Assembly: GCA_012934845.2 (NCBI GenBank)
Contig: WNNJ02001239.1
Coordinates: 206,261-270,260, forward strand
Direction: 5' to 3'
Length of the DNA: 64,000 bases
Source: Pomphorhynchus laevis
Taxonomy: Eukaryota > Acanthocephala > Palaeacanthocephala > Echinorhynchida > Pomphorhynchidae
Below, piece after piece: positions 1 through 11,564 of the stretch; positions within the stretch are counted from its first letter, which is position 1; each line of letters begins with the position of its first letter. The translations under genes were made by a program, and so were the position numbers. Below the pieces are notes generated by a model that did not search any database, was not told the DNA's origin, and saw only the letters and a list, made by a program, of their open reading frames with translations.

Positions 1-178
1 CTCGATGCAACAAAATTGCGAACAGCATTATGCCTTATTGTTGGCAGACTTCCAACTTGACACACAAGGCAATGTCTGAAATCAAAACAGTTATCGCAGG
101 TACAATTTTGTGGTGCGTTAGGAGGTTGCCAGCCATATCTTATAGCAAGCGCATCCTGAAATTGACGGTTACTCAAAT
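1..178 (-). mobile_element. Fragment of an unusual RT family, Cys/His region
   Basis: Read on the minus strand this stretch encodes an open segment containing QDALAIRYGW, then CTCDNCFDFRHCLVCQ, then LPTIRHNAVRNF. This order (ALALRYGW, a Cys cluster, IRHN-x-x-R) matches, from memory, the region downstream of the polymerase domain in a reverse transcriptase family widespread in invertebrate and protist genomes. The same family supplies the fragments near 14.7-15.3 kb and 15.4-16.1 kb. The fragment runs off the left edge, so its full extent is unknown. The clade name is not certain and the assignment to the same family is inference from the shared motif set. Confidence 0.55.
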
Positions 179-335
179 ATAGTAATAATGCAGAGATTTA
201 TTATCCCATTTAAGCCTCTCGGCTTAGGGCAAAATATATAAATAAATCAAAGTACAAAAGTTGAGCTGTATCCACTAGAAATCAGGACATGAGGACTGCC
301 CTTTTCATGTATGTGTAGAAACTGTATATAAACAT
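179..335. other. Unassigned spacer
   Basis: Short AT-rich stretch between the RT fragment and the 3' tail of LINE-A1. No coding frame or repeat recognised. Confidence 0.5.
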
Positions 336-359
336 TTACAAAATTACAAAATTACAAAA
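336..359 (-). repeat. 8-bp tandem tail at the 3' end of LINE-A1
   Basis: Three perfect copies of TTACAAAA on the plus strand (TTTTGTAA on the element strand). Short tandem 3' tails replace poly(A) in CR1-like and several other LINE clades, so this probably marks the true 3' end of LINE-A1. Confidence 0.5.
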
Positions 360-601
360 GCCCTTGATAAATCTGTCTCAATAGCATAGATAACAAAAAC
401 GAGCAGTTGAAAACATGTAGCAACTAACAGCACTGTTGCGAGCAAAATTGACAAAAGCAATTCGCGCAACGAGAATGAAAAAGAAGCCGAATTGAGCAAA
501 ATTTACTGTGGTATCCGTCTAATGACAAACGCCAAATAAGCGGCCGCTAACTATAATTAGGGTTCCTCCAAGCCGATTGCGTATAAGCGGGAGAAATGTA
601 T

Positions 602-700
602 TGTGGTATCACATTTAATTACTTTATCATTTTATATTTAACTTTACCTACTATTTGTAGATTCGTGAATAAAAGCCATTTATTCTCTCTGGTTATCACA
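602..700 (+). repeat. 5' LTR of the gypsy element
   Basis: 99 bp, TG...CA ends, identical to the 3' LTR. A TATA-like run (about 632-639) sits some 27 bp before position 661, and AATAAA lies at 668-673. These place a likely transcription start near 661 and a poly(A) signal within the LTR, giving U3 of about 602-660 and R/U5 of about 661-700. Confidence 0.9.
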
Positions 701-701
701 A

Positions 702-715
702 TTTTATTCACGAAT
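702..715 (+). promoter_or_regulatory. Primer-binding site, apparently self-priming
   Basis: The 14 bases TTTTATTCACGAAT, one base downstream of the LTR, are the exact reverse complement of 661-674 (ATTCGTGAATAAAA), the predicted 5' end of the element's own RNA. This is the geometry of Tf1-type self-primed reverse transcription, where the RNA 5' end folds back on the PBS. No tRNA 3' end ending in TGG is evident. The transcription start is inferred from TATA spacing only. Confidence 0.65.
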
Positions 716-719
716 TGTC

Positions 720-3700
720 TTGATGGATACTCTGTTCAAGCCGGATACACTCAAACTAACGACAGACTGTCCTGAAGCAGAACGCGAATGGCGTCACTGG
801 CGATATCGCTTCGAAACATTTATCAAACGCATCAAAATGGATTCACAAGATGACAAACTTGATCTCCTGAAAATCTCAATTTCCGCTCAATTATTCGACA
901 AGATTGACGAGTGCCTGGATTATGATTCAGCAATGGATGTCCTCGACAAAGCATTCATAAAATCTACAAATTCGGTTTACAAACGACATCTACTGTGTTC
1001 TGCACGACAAACTCTCGATGAATCGATATCTAACTATGTGGATCGTCTTGAAACACTTGCGCGACAATGCACCTTCAAAGATGTGAAAGCTAAGGAGCTG
1101 CGCGATATTCTTATTTGCGATTCATTTATTACGGGTTTACAATCGAACGAGATTCGTCAACGCATACTCGAGACTAATGACATCGACAAAGAGAAAGCTT
1201 ATCAAGTCGTTCGAACGATTAAAGCAGCTCAAACTCAATCAAACGAATATCGACACACATCCGAATTCACAGTAAATGCCTTAAGGGAAACCAAAGGTTC
1301 AAAAGGAAATACTGATATTTCTGAAAGTGAAGAATCTATTGCCGTAGCTCAAAAGATCAACAAGAAAAGGTGCTACTTTTGTGGTGGAGTTATGCATACA
1401 CGAAATCGTTGTCCAGCCCGGGATGCTGAATGTTCATTCTGCTTAAAACGTGGACACTACGAAAAAGTTTGTCGAACTAAGTTGCTTCGATCTCGACGAA
1501 AATACAATCGTAGTACTCGACCATACGCGTCCGACTGTGAATCACTTAATATCATATCCTGTCAAAATGCAAATGGTGATGCATCTAAACTTGACGACAT
1601 GACGGTACAAGTTCGCGTTGGAACACAACAGCTGGATGCTCTTATCGATACAGGGAGCTCTTCCAACTTTGTCGATTCATCAGTTATTCGAAAACTAGGT
1701 ATTCCTACAGAATCTTGTTGTGTTAGGATTTCCATGGCTAATTCATCATTTACATCCGTATGCAATGAACGATGCGTATTACCGATATCTTACTGTGACC
1801 GAAACTATACTGACATTCAATGCTTCGTCATGCCTCATCTTTGTCGTGATCTCATACTTGGTCATCCATTCCTGCGCTTGCATTCAAGTGTTTCCATTCG
1901 ACTTCGAGGAAATGCTAAGCAAGAAACATTAACCATTGGGCAACTATCGAGCATGGAAATCGATATACCGTCGTTATTTTCAGACGATTTTAAAAACTGG
2001 AAACCTGCAGCAATTCCGTCCCGGCGCCGTAATATCGAAGATCGCCGCTTTATTGCTTCGGAAGTAAAACGGATGTTGTCCGAAGGCATCATCGAGCGCA
2101 GTCGCTCACCGTGGCGTGCGCAAGTTCTTATTGTAAACAGAGAAGGACGTCGTCGTCTAGTAGTAGATTACTCGCAGACCGTAAATAGATTCACGGTCCT
2201 CGACGCTTATCCCATGCCCCGAATTGACGACCTGATCGATACCATATCGTCCAATAACGTGTTTAGCACCCTCGATTTAAAAAGTGCTTACCATCAAGTT
2301 CCTTTGCGAGCAAACGAAAAATTCTTGACCGCATTCGAGGCAGATGGTCAACTCTATCAATTTCAGCGTATGCCTTTTGGACTCACGAATGCTGTAGCCG
2401 CTTTCCAGCGAATAATCAACGAGATCATAGAGAAAGAAAACTTAACCGGCACATATTCATACCTCGACGATATCATTGTGTGCGGCAAAACACAGCAAGA
2501 ACATGATACAAATCTGGCCAAGTTTCGTGAAGTTGCTTCTAGGTACCGAATAACACTAAATGAATCGAAATGTATGATTAATAAAACGATGATCAATATT
2601 CTGGGATATCAAGTTGGTAGTGGTATTAAACGGCCTGATCCTAATCGTGTCTCACCTTTGCGAGAACTGCAGGTACCTCAAAATAAACGTCAACTGCGAA
2701 GAATTGTCGGCCTTTTCTCACATTATTCCAAATGGATTCAAAATTTTTCGTCGCAGATTCGTCCGTTAGCTGAAACCACGATATTTCCTATTACACCTGC
2801 AGCAAAGCGCTCATTTGAGATAATTCGTGATCTTATTATTTCAGCTACTCTAACACCCATTGATTTCAATAAGACATTTACAGTAGAGACTGACGCATCC
2901 CTTTATGCTATCGGTGCTGTATTAACGCAGGATAACAAACCCGTCGCATTTTATTCGCATACACTTAGTAAGAGTGTCGTTGGACATTAGGCTATTGAGA
3001 AAGAGGCCCTTGCCATCGTTGAAGCATTGCGATACTGTAGGCACTATTTGTCTGGACGAACTTTCAATGTTCTAACGGATCAAAGGTCAGTTTCATTCAT
3101 ATTTAACAGGAATCATAAGAGTAAAATTAAAAATGAAAAAGTGCAAAGATGGCGTCTCGATCTATCTGAGTTCAAATATTGTATACTTTACCAGCCTGGA
3201 AAGTTGAATTATGCGGCCGACTCAATGTCTAGGGATATTTGTGCTTCAAGTTGCGGTTACTTTAACAAACAGAAAGATCTCAAGCTTCTTTATGAACTTC
3301 ACGCTACGCTTTGCCACCCAGGAGTCAATCGTTTGTATCACTTCGTTCAATCGAATCAACTTCCATATAGCACTGAAGACGTTCGTTATGTTGTATCTCA
3401 TTGCATTACCTGTTCGTTGTTGAAACCAAACTTCTTCAAGCCTCCAAAAACTGCCCTCATCAGAGCGACACGACCTTTCGAAAGAATTTCACTTGACTTC
3501 AAAGGTCCTTTGCCCAGTTCATCAGGCAAGAAATATTTGCTTACAGCCGTCGATGAATATTCTCGTTATCCCTTTGGATTTGCATGCCGTGATATGTCCG
3601 CTCAAACAGTGATAAATTGCCTGCGTGGTATAGTGACAATATTTGGTCCACCTGAATTTGTACATTCCGATCGCGGGTCATCCTTCATGTCGAAAGAATT

Positions 3701-4445
3701 CTCTGATTATCTGGAGAGTATTGGCACGGTAGCAAGTTACTCTTCTCCGTACAATCCGTTAGGCAACGGACAGATCGAACGCTATAACGGTATATTATGG
3801 AGCGCTGTACTTTTGCGGCATAGAGACTACAATCGTCCGGTTGCTGCTTGGGAAACGGTCCTCGCTGAAAGCCTTCAATCTATTCGAAGACTATTATGCA
3901 CCTCAACTGGCTCGACACCTCATGATCGAATCTTCAACTTCTCTAGACGCCCATTAATTAAATTCAATTTACCAGAATGGCTCCGTCGTCCCGGATCTGT
4001 ATTCGTGCGAAACTTCTACAAACACGACAAATACGACGATAAATTGCTCAAAGCTAAACTGATAAACGCGAATCCAAACACGGCTTATATCGAACTTCCA
4101 TCTGGGAAAGAAGCAAATATTTCAACTCGACACCTATCTCGTTATCCTTCAGAAACCTCCATTTACAAGGATCCAGACAGTTCGGATATTCGTAGTTCGG
4201 GATTGTCAAGGGACGGGGATGACGACTGTCAAGATAGCTTCGATAGGAACCAGCCAGACTATGAAGATGATAACAATAACGGAAAGCAATATGATGCCAC
4301 TGACAATATCGATATGAGCTTGAGTTCAAAGAGGACATCAATTCCTGAGGCAAACCATCATCCCGTGACAACTAGAGAATTCTACCGACGAAGTACAAGA
4401 AGTCGAAGAAGTCCTGCATACTTCCAAAACTATCACATGGGATGA
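720..4445 (+). pseudogene. gag-pol coding region of the gypsy fossil
   Basis: Single gag-pol layout. Gag occupies the first third, ending in two zinc knuckles (C-x2-C-x4-H-x4-C and C-x2-C-x4-H-x4-C) near 1370-1475. The aspartic protease shows ALIDTGSSSNF near 1640. Reverse transcriptase runs about 2050-2600, with LDLKSAYHQVPL and YLDDIIV. RNase H lies at about 2860-3230, starting with VETDASLYAIGAVL. The integrase zinc domain (H...H...C-x2-C) lies near 3300-3425 and the DDE core at about 3470-3850. An acidic, low-complexity C-terminal tail follows. No chromodomain is seen. The coding region is close to intact apart from about one break. Gag and Pol are normally made as one polyprotein and cut by the protease. 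Confidence 0.9.
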
Positions 4446-4446
4446 A

Positions 4447-4545
4447 TGTGGTATCACATTTAATTACTTTATCATTTTATATTTAACTTTACCTACTATT
4501 TGTAGATTCGTGAATAAAAGCCATTTATTCTCTCTGGTTATCACA
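4447..4545 (+). repeat. 3' LTR of the gypsy element
   Basis: 99 bp, identical at every position to the 5' LTR. It is followed by the 5-bp target duplication TGTAT and then by resumed LINE-A1 sequence. The purine run just before it (about 4437-4446) is the probable polypurine tract. Confidence 0.9.
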
Positions 4546-7500
4546 TGTATATATCGGGATCTAATTTTGCAACCTGGGAATTGAAGAGATGTAGGCTCGT
4601 TAAGTAGCTATCAGTTTCGTCTAGATTAAACATTCTTCGTAATTTTATTGAGAGTAGGAAAGATCTGTTTAGAACAGCAACGGCTGTTGATGTAGACTTC
4701 GGAGAAATACCAACAATTCGCTTCAGAAAAAGCTAGGAACACTTATCAATCATTTTAAAGTCAGTCGTTGTTAAATCCAACCAGAAACATCGAAGGACGT
4801 AACTCAATATTGGAAGAAACATTACGTCAAAGTACCTAATCGCTCCATCATACGAAAGTGAACTAAGCCTAGAAGCTGCGTAAGCTAAAGTTATCACTTG
4901 TGATGACTGTTTCAGTGGATGAGTTCGAAAAAACCATCGTGAATTGAGCAAAAAACCGAGATATTTATATCTAGTAACAAACTCTAAAAGAATATTCCTG
5001 ATAAACAAAACGTCATCTCGACAACGTAGACCACCCTTCCTAAATTTCACAATCTTGGTTTTCGCGTAATTATTGTTAGTCTATTAGAATCACAATACTT
5101 AACAAGTGCTGAAATGGCCGATTGATCCGCGTTCTTATTGAGAGTAATTAAGGCAAGATCGTCAGCATACAATATAGACCACACATTAGAGACAGCCGAA
5201 CGAATATAATCTGGGAGGTCCATCATGAAAAATGCAAATAAAAGTGGGCTGAGTGGGTCACCTTGCTGGAACCCGCGACTATCAGTGAGCGATTCTGAAT
5301 AATTTACACCGTCGAATATTCGTACTGAACTGGAACGTAGAAATCTTTCGAGTATAAATAGAAAATCGCTGTGAACGTTAACCCTATCGTGAAGCTTTGT
5401 CAATAACATAGATCTTTCAATCGAGTCAAACGCTTTAGCGAAATCAACTAATACTGAATACAACGAAGTGTCTAAGAAAATTATCAAGAACGTGCGATCT
5501 TATAATTAAAAGATCACTAAATGTGGAATGACCTTTTCGAAACCCATGTTGTTCAGTGGGTAGAAGAGCACTACGCAACTGCACCAAACGCAAGGCCATC
5601 AGATTCGAGAGCAGTTTATATGAATGATTTAATAGCGCTATTCCTCTGTAAGAGTCTTGGCATAATGGGATCCCCTGAACCCTTGTAAAGTAACTTTAAT
5701 GATGCCATCGCGCCACTCGAGAGGCGTGGGTTGTCCCCTAAGAATTGCATTGAAGAAAGAAACCCAATAGTTGGCGAGTAAGCTGAAAGACTGCCTGATA
5801 TGTTCAACGCACAATTGATCAACACCTGCTGCTTTTCTAGCAGACATATGGACGAGACAATATTCAATTTCATCTACGGTAAACGATAATTTAAGCGGGT
5901 TAGTATTAATGAGATGACAAAAGATTGGGTAATTTTGGGGATTGAAAGACGAAGGAGTGTTGTCAGTTAGAATATCCACAAAGTGGCGACGCCACTGATT
6001 CAAAGGTATACGAGAAGCAAGTTTACAGGATTAAGCGCGCACGAGCCACGTATCATTTTCAGCTTTGATAAGCAATCTGCACTCTCTAATAAATAAGATC
6101 CTCCAATAAAATTGCTTCACACCACTGGAGTAAAACGCTCGCGGGTTTGCAAAATCTGTTTTTAAGAGAGCAAACTCATTTGTCTTGTAAAAAGAGAGTA
6201 ATATATTCTGCAATCGTTTCAAGTAGCATGGTAATTTAAACAAAGGACGGGACGATGGGGAACTATGTATACTCAAAGATAGAAGAACATCGCAAACCAA
6301 CGAGTAGCTCGCCGAAATTCGGCCATCATTTACAAAATACTTAGCAGTCTCTAATGCGCTCGAATCGAGATCATCGATAAATATCCTTCTACTTGAGTGT
6401 TGTGTAGGAAGAAAATTACTAGAAGCCAGAAGACCGTGAAATATGCATATAACTGGCTTATGTTTTCGACGTATCATCCATGCGGACTTAAAATCTAAGC
6501 ACATGTTATGAACACCCGTGTAAGTAAAGATTACATCGAGACAACTTCTATATTGAACAATTTCATACTTCCAACCTTAAATCGGGGCATGAAGAATTAG
6601 ATTGCGCGAAGCGAAGAACTCTTTTAAGCTCTAGTTTAAGAGAATATTTGCTAGAATTCGCATTAAAGTCACCGGCTATGATAAGGGGTTTATTGGAAGA
6701 AACATCATCGAGAAGTTTGGACAGCTCACTTATAACAACACACGCATTCAAGGACGGGTTGAAGAGGTACGCAATTATAACTAAGTTTGGCGAGTCTAGG
6801 AACACAGTGTTTTCAGTAGTCTTACAAGACCAGTCTCGAAATAAATAATTAACTGCTAGAAGAACACCTCCACGAGGTCGACCACGATTACCCAGGGTAG
6901 CCAAAATTTCGAATGTATAAAATGCATTTAACGAAACAGAAGAAGAAGCGAATGTTTTAAGTAGAACAACTACATCAACAGATGAGAGAAACGTACCGAA
7001 ACCTTCCTTCAAAAGTGTTTCAATACCTTCAACATTGAAAAGCAAAAGTCAATGTAAGCACATAATATCAGAGCATGATATGGTACGAACCACACAAGAT
7101 GAATCAGAACACGGTTCGGTACATACCATGTGAGTTGGAAGGAGTTTGGTCGGTGCTAGTCATGTTTTGCAGTTCCTTGTCGGATCAACCTCGCGATTAA
7201 TTTGAGACACTACACTACCCCATTTACATATCCCTCCAATACGAAACAACTCTATTATTACGAATAAAATAGCGCCCAAAAGGAATTCTTAGCTATAGCC
7301 TCCTTAAGCTGTTCAACAAGTGCCTTTCGGGCCTCTTGTTCTACAGTTGAGAGATCAGGATGAATAAATATACGATTGAAGCGTTCACTATTCTTTAATC
7401 AACTGCTATTTTTAAGAATTGATGAGGATATAAAATCGTTCATAGTGAGGAGCCATGTAGGAGAATCACTTTTACGAGCGGTGAAGCGACGCATTCGTAA

Positions 7501-8239
7501 AGGAACATTATCAATTTGTACACCAATTTCTGAAATCAATTTTCGCATGGTTTTCTCTTCCGCTTCGGATATTGGTAAACCCCGTATGATGACATTGGCT
7601 GAATATCTCGCGTTTCTCTCAGCCACTTGCAAAATCTCCAATGGAGAAGATTCTTTGCTCAGTTGGAAAGTAGTCAGAACCGAACGAGTTACAACACGTT
7701 TCAAAACGTTAGCAAAGGAGGACGATGGATTTACTCCAATTGTAATAATCACGTTAGATTCACTGCCTATTTTTGTCAATAAGGCATGTATCGATCCTCG
7801 CAATTCATCTATCTCTTTATGCAAACCTTCTATCTCAGATTTAATCTTCTCAAAGATATTGTTTAGTTATGACAGACGATTGGCGGGCACAATCCACAAA
7901 GGAAGTCACGTCTGAAGAAATCGCACGGAACGCTTCTATGGACCTTAAAAACGACCGCAGAACACATTCCAATGTGGAACATTCCATATCAAGAGTTACA
8001 AAATCAGCTGAGTTACTCTGCAATGTGTTTGCTGTAGATACTATATTTACGGAACCTGGTTGAGATGTAGACGTAGGGCACAAAAGCTTATCACGAGGAA
8101 GATCATTGCTTTTATTAGAACGTCTGCTGCCAGGAAAGCAGTCTCGGCATTGCAACCTGCTCTTAAAAAGGATTTATTTTAACGTGGCAAATGCGTGCCA
8201 GCGCACGCTTACATGACCACAACAAAACAAGACTGTGAA

Positions 8240-9403
8240 TCAGGTGTCGAGAAGGTGTGAACGGAGGAGGTGTTTGAATGTGATAAAGAAGGGAGCGCGG
8301 CGGACGTCGAGAGGGAGTTGATTCCAGGCGAGTAGGGCAGCGACGAGGAAGAATCGGAGACCGTAGTTGTTGGAGTAATGGGGAACGTGGAGTAAGAGGG
8401 AATTACGGGAATGCAGCGATAGCGATGTGGGGCGAGTGTCGTCTAAGAAAGGAAGGTTAATGAACGATGGGGAGCCGACAGCGATGAGACGAAAAGTTAC
8501 AAGAAATAGGCGGAGTTTGATGCGGATGTGGATGGTGGGCCAGGAGAGTTGGGCAAAATATGTGGATGTGTGGTCGAAGCAACGGAGACGAAAGAGCACT
8601 CTAACGGCGGACTTGATTATTCGTTGTAGGGGTAGGATGATGGATTTTGGAGAATTGGCGAAAAGGCTAAGGCAGTAATCGATTTTAGGGAAAAGAAGCG
8701 ATGAAAGAAGAGACATACAAGAACGGAAGTCGATAAGGGGGCGGATACGGCGGATGTCACGGAGAATTAAGTTAGATGAGCGGACCTTGTCACGGACGAA
8801 GGGTTTAAGGGAAAGGTGATTATCAAAATGGAAGCCTAAGAAAGTGAGATTGTGGACTATGTGGTTGATCGATGAGGCAAAATATACAGTGGGAGGATAT
8901 ATGTTTGGTTTACGGGGGAGGATCCACATTAGTTTGGACTTTTCGGGGTTTAGAACGAGATGGAGATTGGAGAGACGTTTGTAGATAGAAGAAAGACAGT
9001 TGGAGGCAGAAATGCCGATATCGTGTATGCGATGTGCGGGTGCATGAGCATAGATTAGAATGTCATCGGCGTATTGCATGACCTTAAAGGTGTAAGGTTT
9101 GATAAACGGAGATAGATCGCCAAGCAGAAGAGAGAAAAGCAGGGGACCTAGGACTGAACCTTGTGGGACCCAGCAAAAAATAGGGATGGGAGGGGAGGAC
9201 GATGAATTAGAACAGTCGCGAAAGGAACGGTCGGATAGATATGAGGCGAACCATGCTACGGAGGAGGAAGAAAAGCCGTAATCATAACGAAGGCGAGAAA
9301 GGAGGACGGAGTGGTCGACAATGTCGAATGCGGAGGAGAGGTCGATTGAGATGAGAACACTATATAGAGCTTTGTCTTGAGAAATGAGTAAGTCATTGTA
9401 CAC
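8240..9403 (-). pseudogene. LINE-B reverse transcriptase, C-terminal half
   Basis: Open for 387 codons. RT motif A is SIDLSSAFDIVDHS, motif B VPQGSVLGPLLF and motif C YADDIL. These are followed by the thumb with NPEKSKLMW and a C-terminal segment (LLLHVPHYSNNYGLRFF, WNQLPLDVR) typical of CR1/L2/Jockey elements. The first Met here is not a true start; the upstream fingers region lies in other frames at 9530-10203. It would copy the element RNA at a nicked target. Confidence 0.85.
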
Positions 9404-10466
9404 TTTTATGCATGCGATTTCTGTCGAGTGATTAGAGCGGAAAGCGGATTGGAAAGGAGGATAATTTCTGTCGAGTGATTAGATTGGATGAGGAGAGATA
9501 AGCGTTGATTTGTATTAAGATGAGGCGTTCTAAGAGCTTAGAAAGATTAGGGAGTAGTGAAATGGGGCGATAGCTAGAAGGAAGGGAGGGTCGAGCGATT
9601 GTTTCTTAAGGAGGAGATGAACGATTGCGGATTTCCAGTGTGAAGGGAAGATACGACTGCGGATGGACGAGTTAAACAAGGTTGTGAGAAATGGGTATAT
9701 CGATGAGCATATAGATTTTAATATGTGAGTAGGCAGGGGATTGGCAGGTGAGATTTTGTTCGGCATGGTCATGAGGACAGATGATACTTCTGTAGGTGAT
9801 ACAGGGAGAAGATGAAAGAGTTCCGGAAGGATGAGATTAGACTGGGCAGAGTGGGGTAGGATGGGGACCGGGGTGTGAGAGAGCAACGTGGATACTTTAG
9901 TCTGGAGAAATGACGAATAATCATTGGCATTGATGTTGCACGGCGAAGAGGAGCGAGCAAGGATTGAGTTAAAAGTATGCCAGAGAGTCTTAGAGTTGAA
10001 TGAAGTGATGATTTTATGCTGCCAGAAAGAGTTGCATTTGGTACGTAGTAGGTTGAGATGAGACCGGCGAAGAGCAATATAGGAATCACGGAAAGACGGA
10101 GTGATCGATCGGAAATCTCGTCTGAGAGAGCGGTGATAGACTCGAAAAGCATGGCGAAGTCGACGCTTTGATAGTAGGCATTGGATGTCAAATTATGGGG
10201 CACGGTGCAAGCGACAGTGTGGGTAAGACTTGAAGGTCAAGAGAATTTCGAGAGTGGATGTGAGTTCAGAATCGAAAAGAAAGGCGAGATAGTGAGGAGA
10301 TGAATATGTTATTGTGGGTAATGATAGAGATTATTTGAGTAAGGCAGAGCGGAGAAGGGAAAAGTCAAGATTTCTCCAAGGGCGACGTAGGATTGTAGGT
10401 GTGTGAGGAGGGGTGTGGTTGTGAGTGAGATCAAGGGTGATAAGAAAGTGATCGGATAGACCTGGA

Positions 10467-11150
10467 TCAGAGATGGACAGTGAGGTGTAGGCAGCAAAAT
10501 GATCGGGGACAGCGATGATGTCGAGTGCCCCACCAAGTATATGTGTGGGGGCAGTGGAGATTAGTTTGTAATTGTAGTTGGATAGAATGTTGATGAACCG
10601 GATGGAATCCGTGGAAGGGGCGGTCTAGGCGGATATTGAAGTCGCCTAGAACTAGTGAAGGGATTGAGGACAGAGAACAATGAGAAAGGGGGTCATCGAG
10701 TTCGGTAAAACATAAGGCTGTAGGAGTTGATGAACCAGGACGGTATACAATAGCAAGATCTAGAGTGATCGGGTTAGAATAACGACAAGTGAGCAATTCA
10801 AAAGAGCAAGGACTGAAAGGGGGATTGATTTTGCGAAGAGACGCGGGGTGACGCGCGAATGCGACGATGCCGCCATGATTAGAGAATTTAGAAGGGCATG
10901 AACTTAGGTGGCGGGCGGATTCGACTAGGGAGCAACCGGTAGAGAGCAGACGGCGAATGGAAAGGTCGTCGGAATCTGAGTGCCAGGATTCGGTGAGGCA
11001 GAAGAGATCGATGGATTGCTTGGTGAATAGGTTGAGGATAATATCGGATTTATTGAGAATAGATCTAGTGTTGAGGAGACCGAGGCGGAAACCGTGTGTT
11101 GTGGCGAAAGAGTCTAGTGGAGAAGACACATAGGAGAGATGGAGCGCCAT
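10467..11150 (-). pseudogene. LINE-B apurinic-like endonuclease domain
   Basis: 227 codons open. APE-type endonuclease with LLNTRSILNKSD, CLTESWH (catalytic Glu), SNHGGIVAF, AIVYRPG and LGDFN. The end of the frame enters a low-complexity segment, which suggests a frameshift before the SDH motif. It would cut target DNA to prime reverse transcription. It follows ORF1 and precedes the RT. Confidence 0.8.
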
Positions 11151-11564
11151 CGAATTTTTGGACGGGTGTGGACAACTTGAAAATTTCCGTCTATGTTTCG
11201 GATGGAGAGTGATGTTTCGCCGTTTTTCTCGCGACGGCTTTTTTCGATGCGGGCTGAAGAGATTTGAGCGATTTCAAAAGGGGCGCGATCGGGGAAAATT
11301 CGAGTGGTTGAATATGACATGAGCTTGAATCGTTGAGAGAGGACAGAATACGCCTGAGAGCGATGCTTGAAAACAATTTTGAGGAGATGGGGCTGGGAAG
11401 GATTAGATTGAGAAGATTTGTTTAGACGGATGAATGCGACAAGAGAAATGTCCTTGAAAAAGGATGGTTTATCCGCAGGGACAATAGACGAGAGGATGGA
11501 TCTGAAGGCGGAAACATCGTGGTCTAGACGTGCTTGTGGAGATAAGGAGTTAGAAGGCGTGATA

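Larger units (their letters stand above)
602..4545 (+). mobile_element. Ty3/gypsy LTR retrotransposon (fossil), recent insertion
   Basis: Element of 3.94 kb bounded by two identical 99-bp LTRs that begin TG and end CA, flanked by a 5-bp target duplication TGTAT (597-601 and 4546-4550). Parts in order: short LTR, primer-binding site one base inside, gag with two zinc knuckles, protease, reverse transcriptase, RNase H, integrase, second LTR. This order is diagnostic of Ty3/gypsy. The integrase core (PLPSSSGKKYLLT, DEYSR, NPLGNGQIERYNG) and CHCC-type gag recall the CsRn1/Kabuki-like clade, which is my best guess. Identical LTRs imply a young insertion, although 99 bp gives a coarse clock. It looks nearly whole, with about one break in its coding frame. 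It lies inside the tail of LINE-A1. Confidence 0.93.
336..8157 (-). mobile_element. LINE-A1, decayed non-LTR retrotransposon interrupted by a gypsy insertion
   Basis: Leftward LINE whose pieces appear in the expected order. The 3' part of ORF1 (8155-7399) carries a Cys cluster (CRDCFPG), an MEC...EC motif and an RRM-like segment with VIIRGLP. The endonuclease follows at 7045-6563 (GRPRGGVLLAV, then AGDFNANSS), then reverse transcriptase at 6003-5047 (KAAGVDQL, HGFRKGHS, AFDSIERSML, QQGDPLSPLLFAF, YADDLALI), a C-terminal segment (KYLGFLLNSRW) at 5050-4733, and a tail to about 336. Several frameshifts and stops separate the pieces, so it is not active. The tail resumes left of the gypsy element with PAYTQSAWRNP, matching PAYTQYTWRDP in LINE-A3, which shows that the gypsy element inserted into it. 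Its 5' end stops inside the Cys-rich ORF1 region where LINE-B begins. The RT resembles RTE/CR1/L1-type enzymes; the clade is unresolved. Confidence 0.8.

Noticed and set aside
8427-8678. Plus-strand open frames within 7.4-11.6 kb
   Set aside because: Antisense shadows of the LINE-A1 and LINE-B proteins, with no recognisable motifs of their own.
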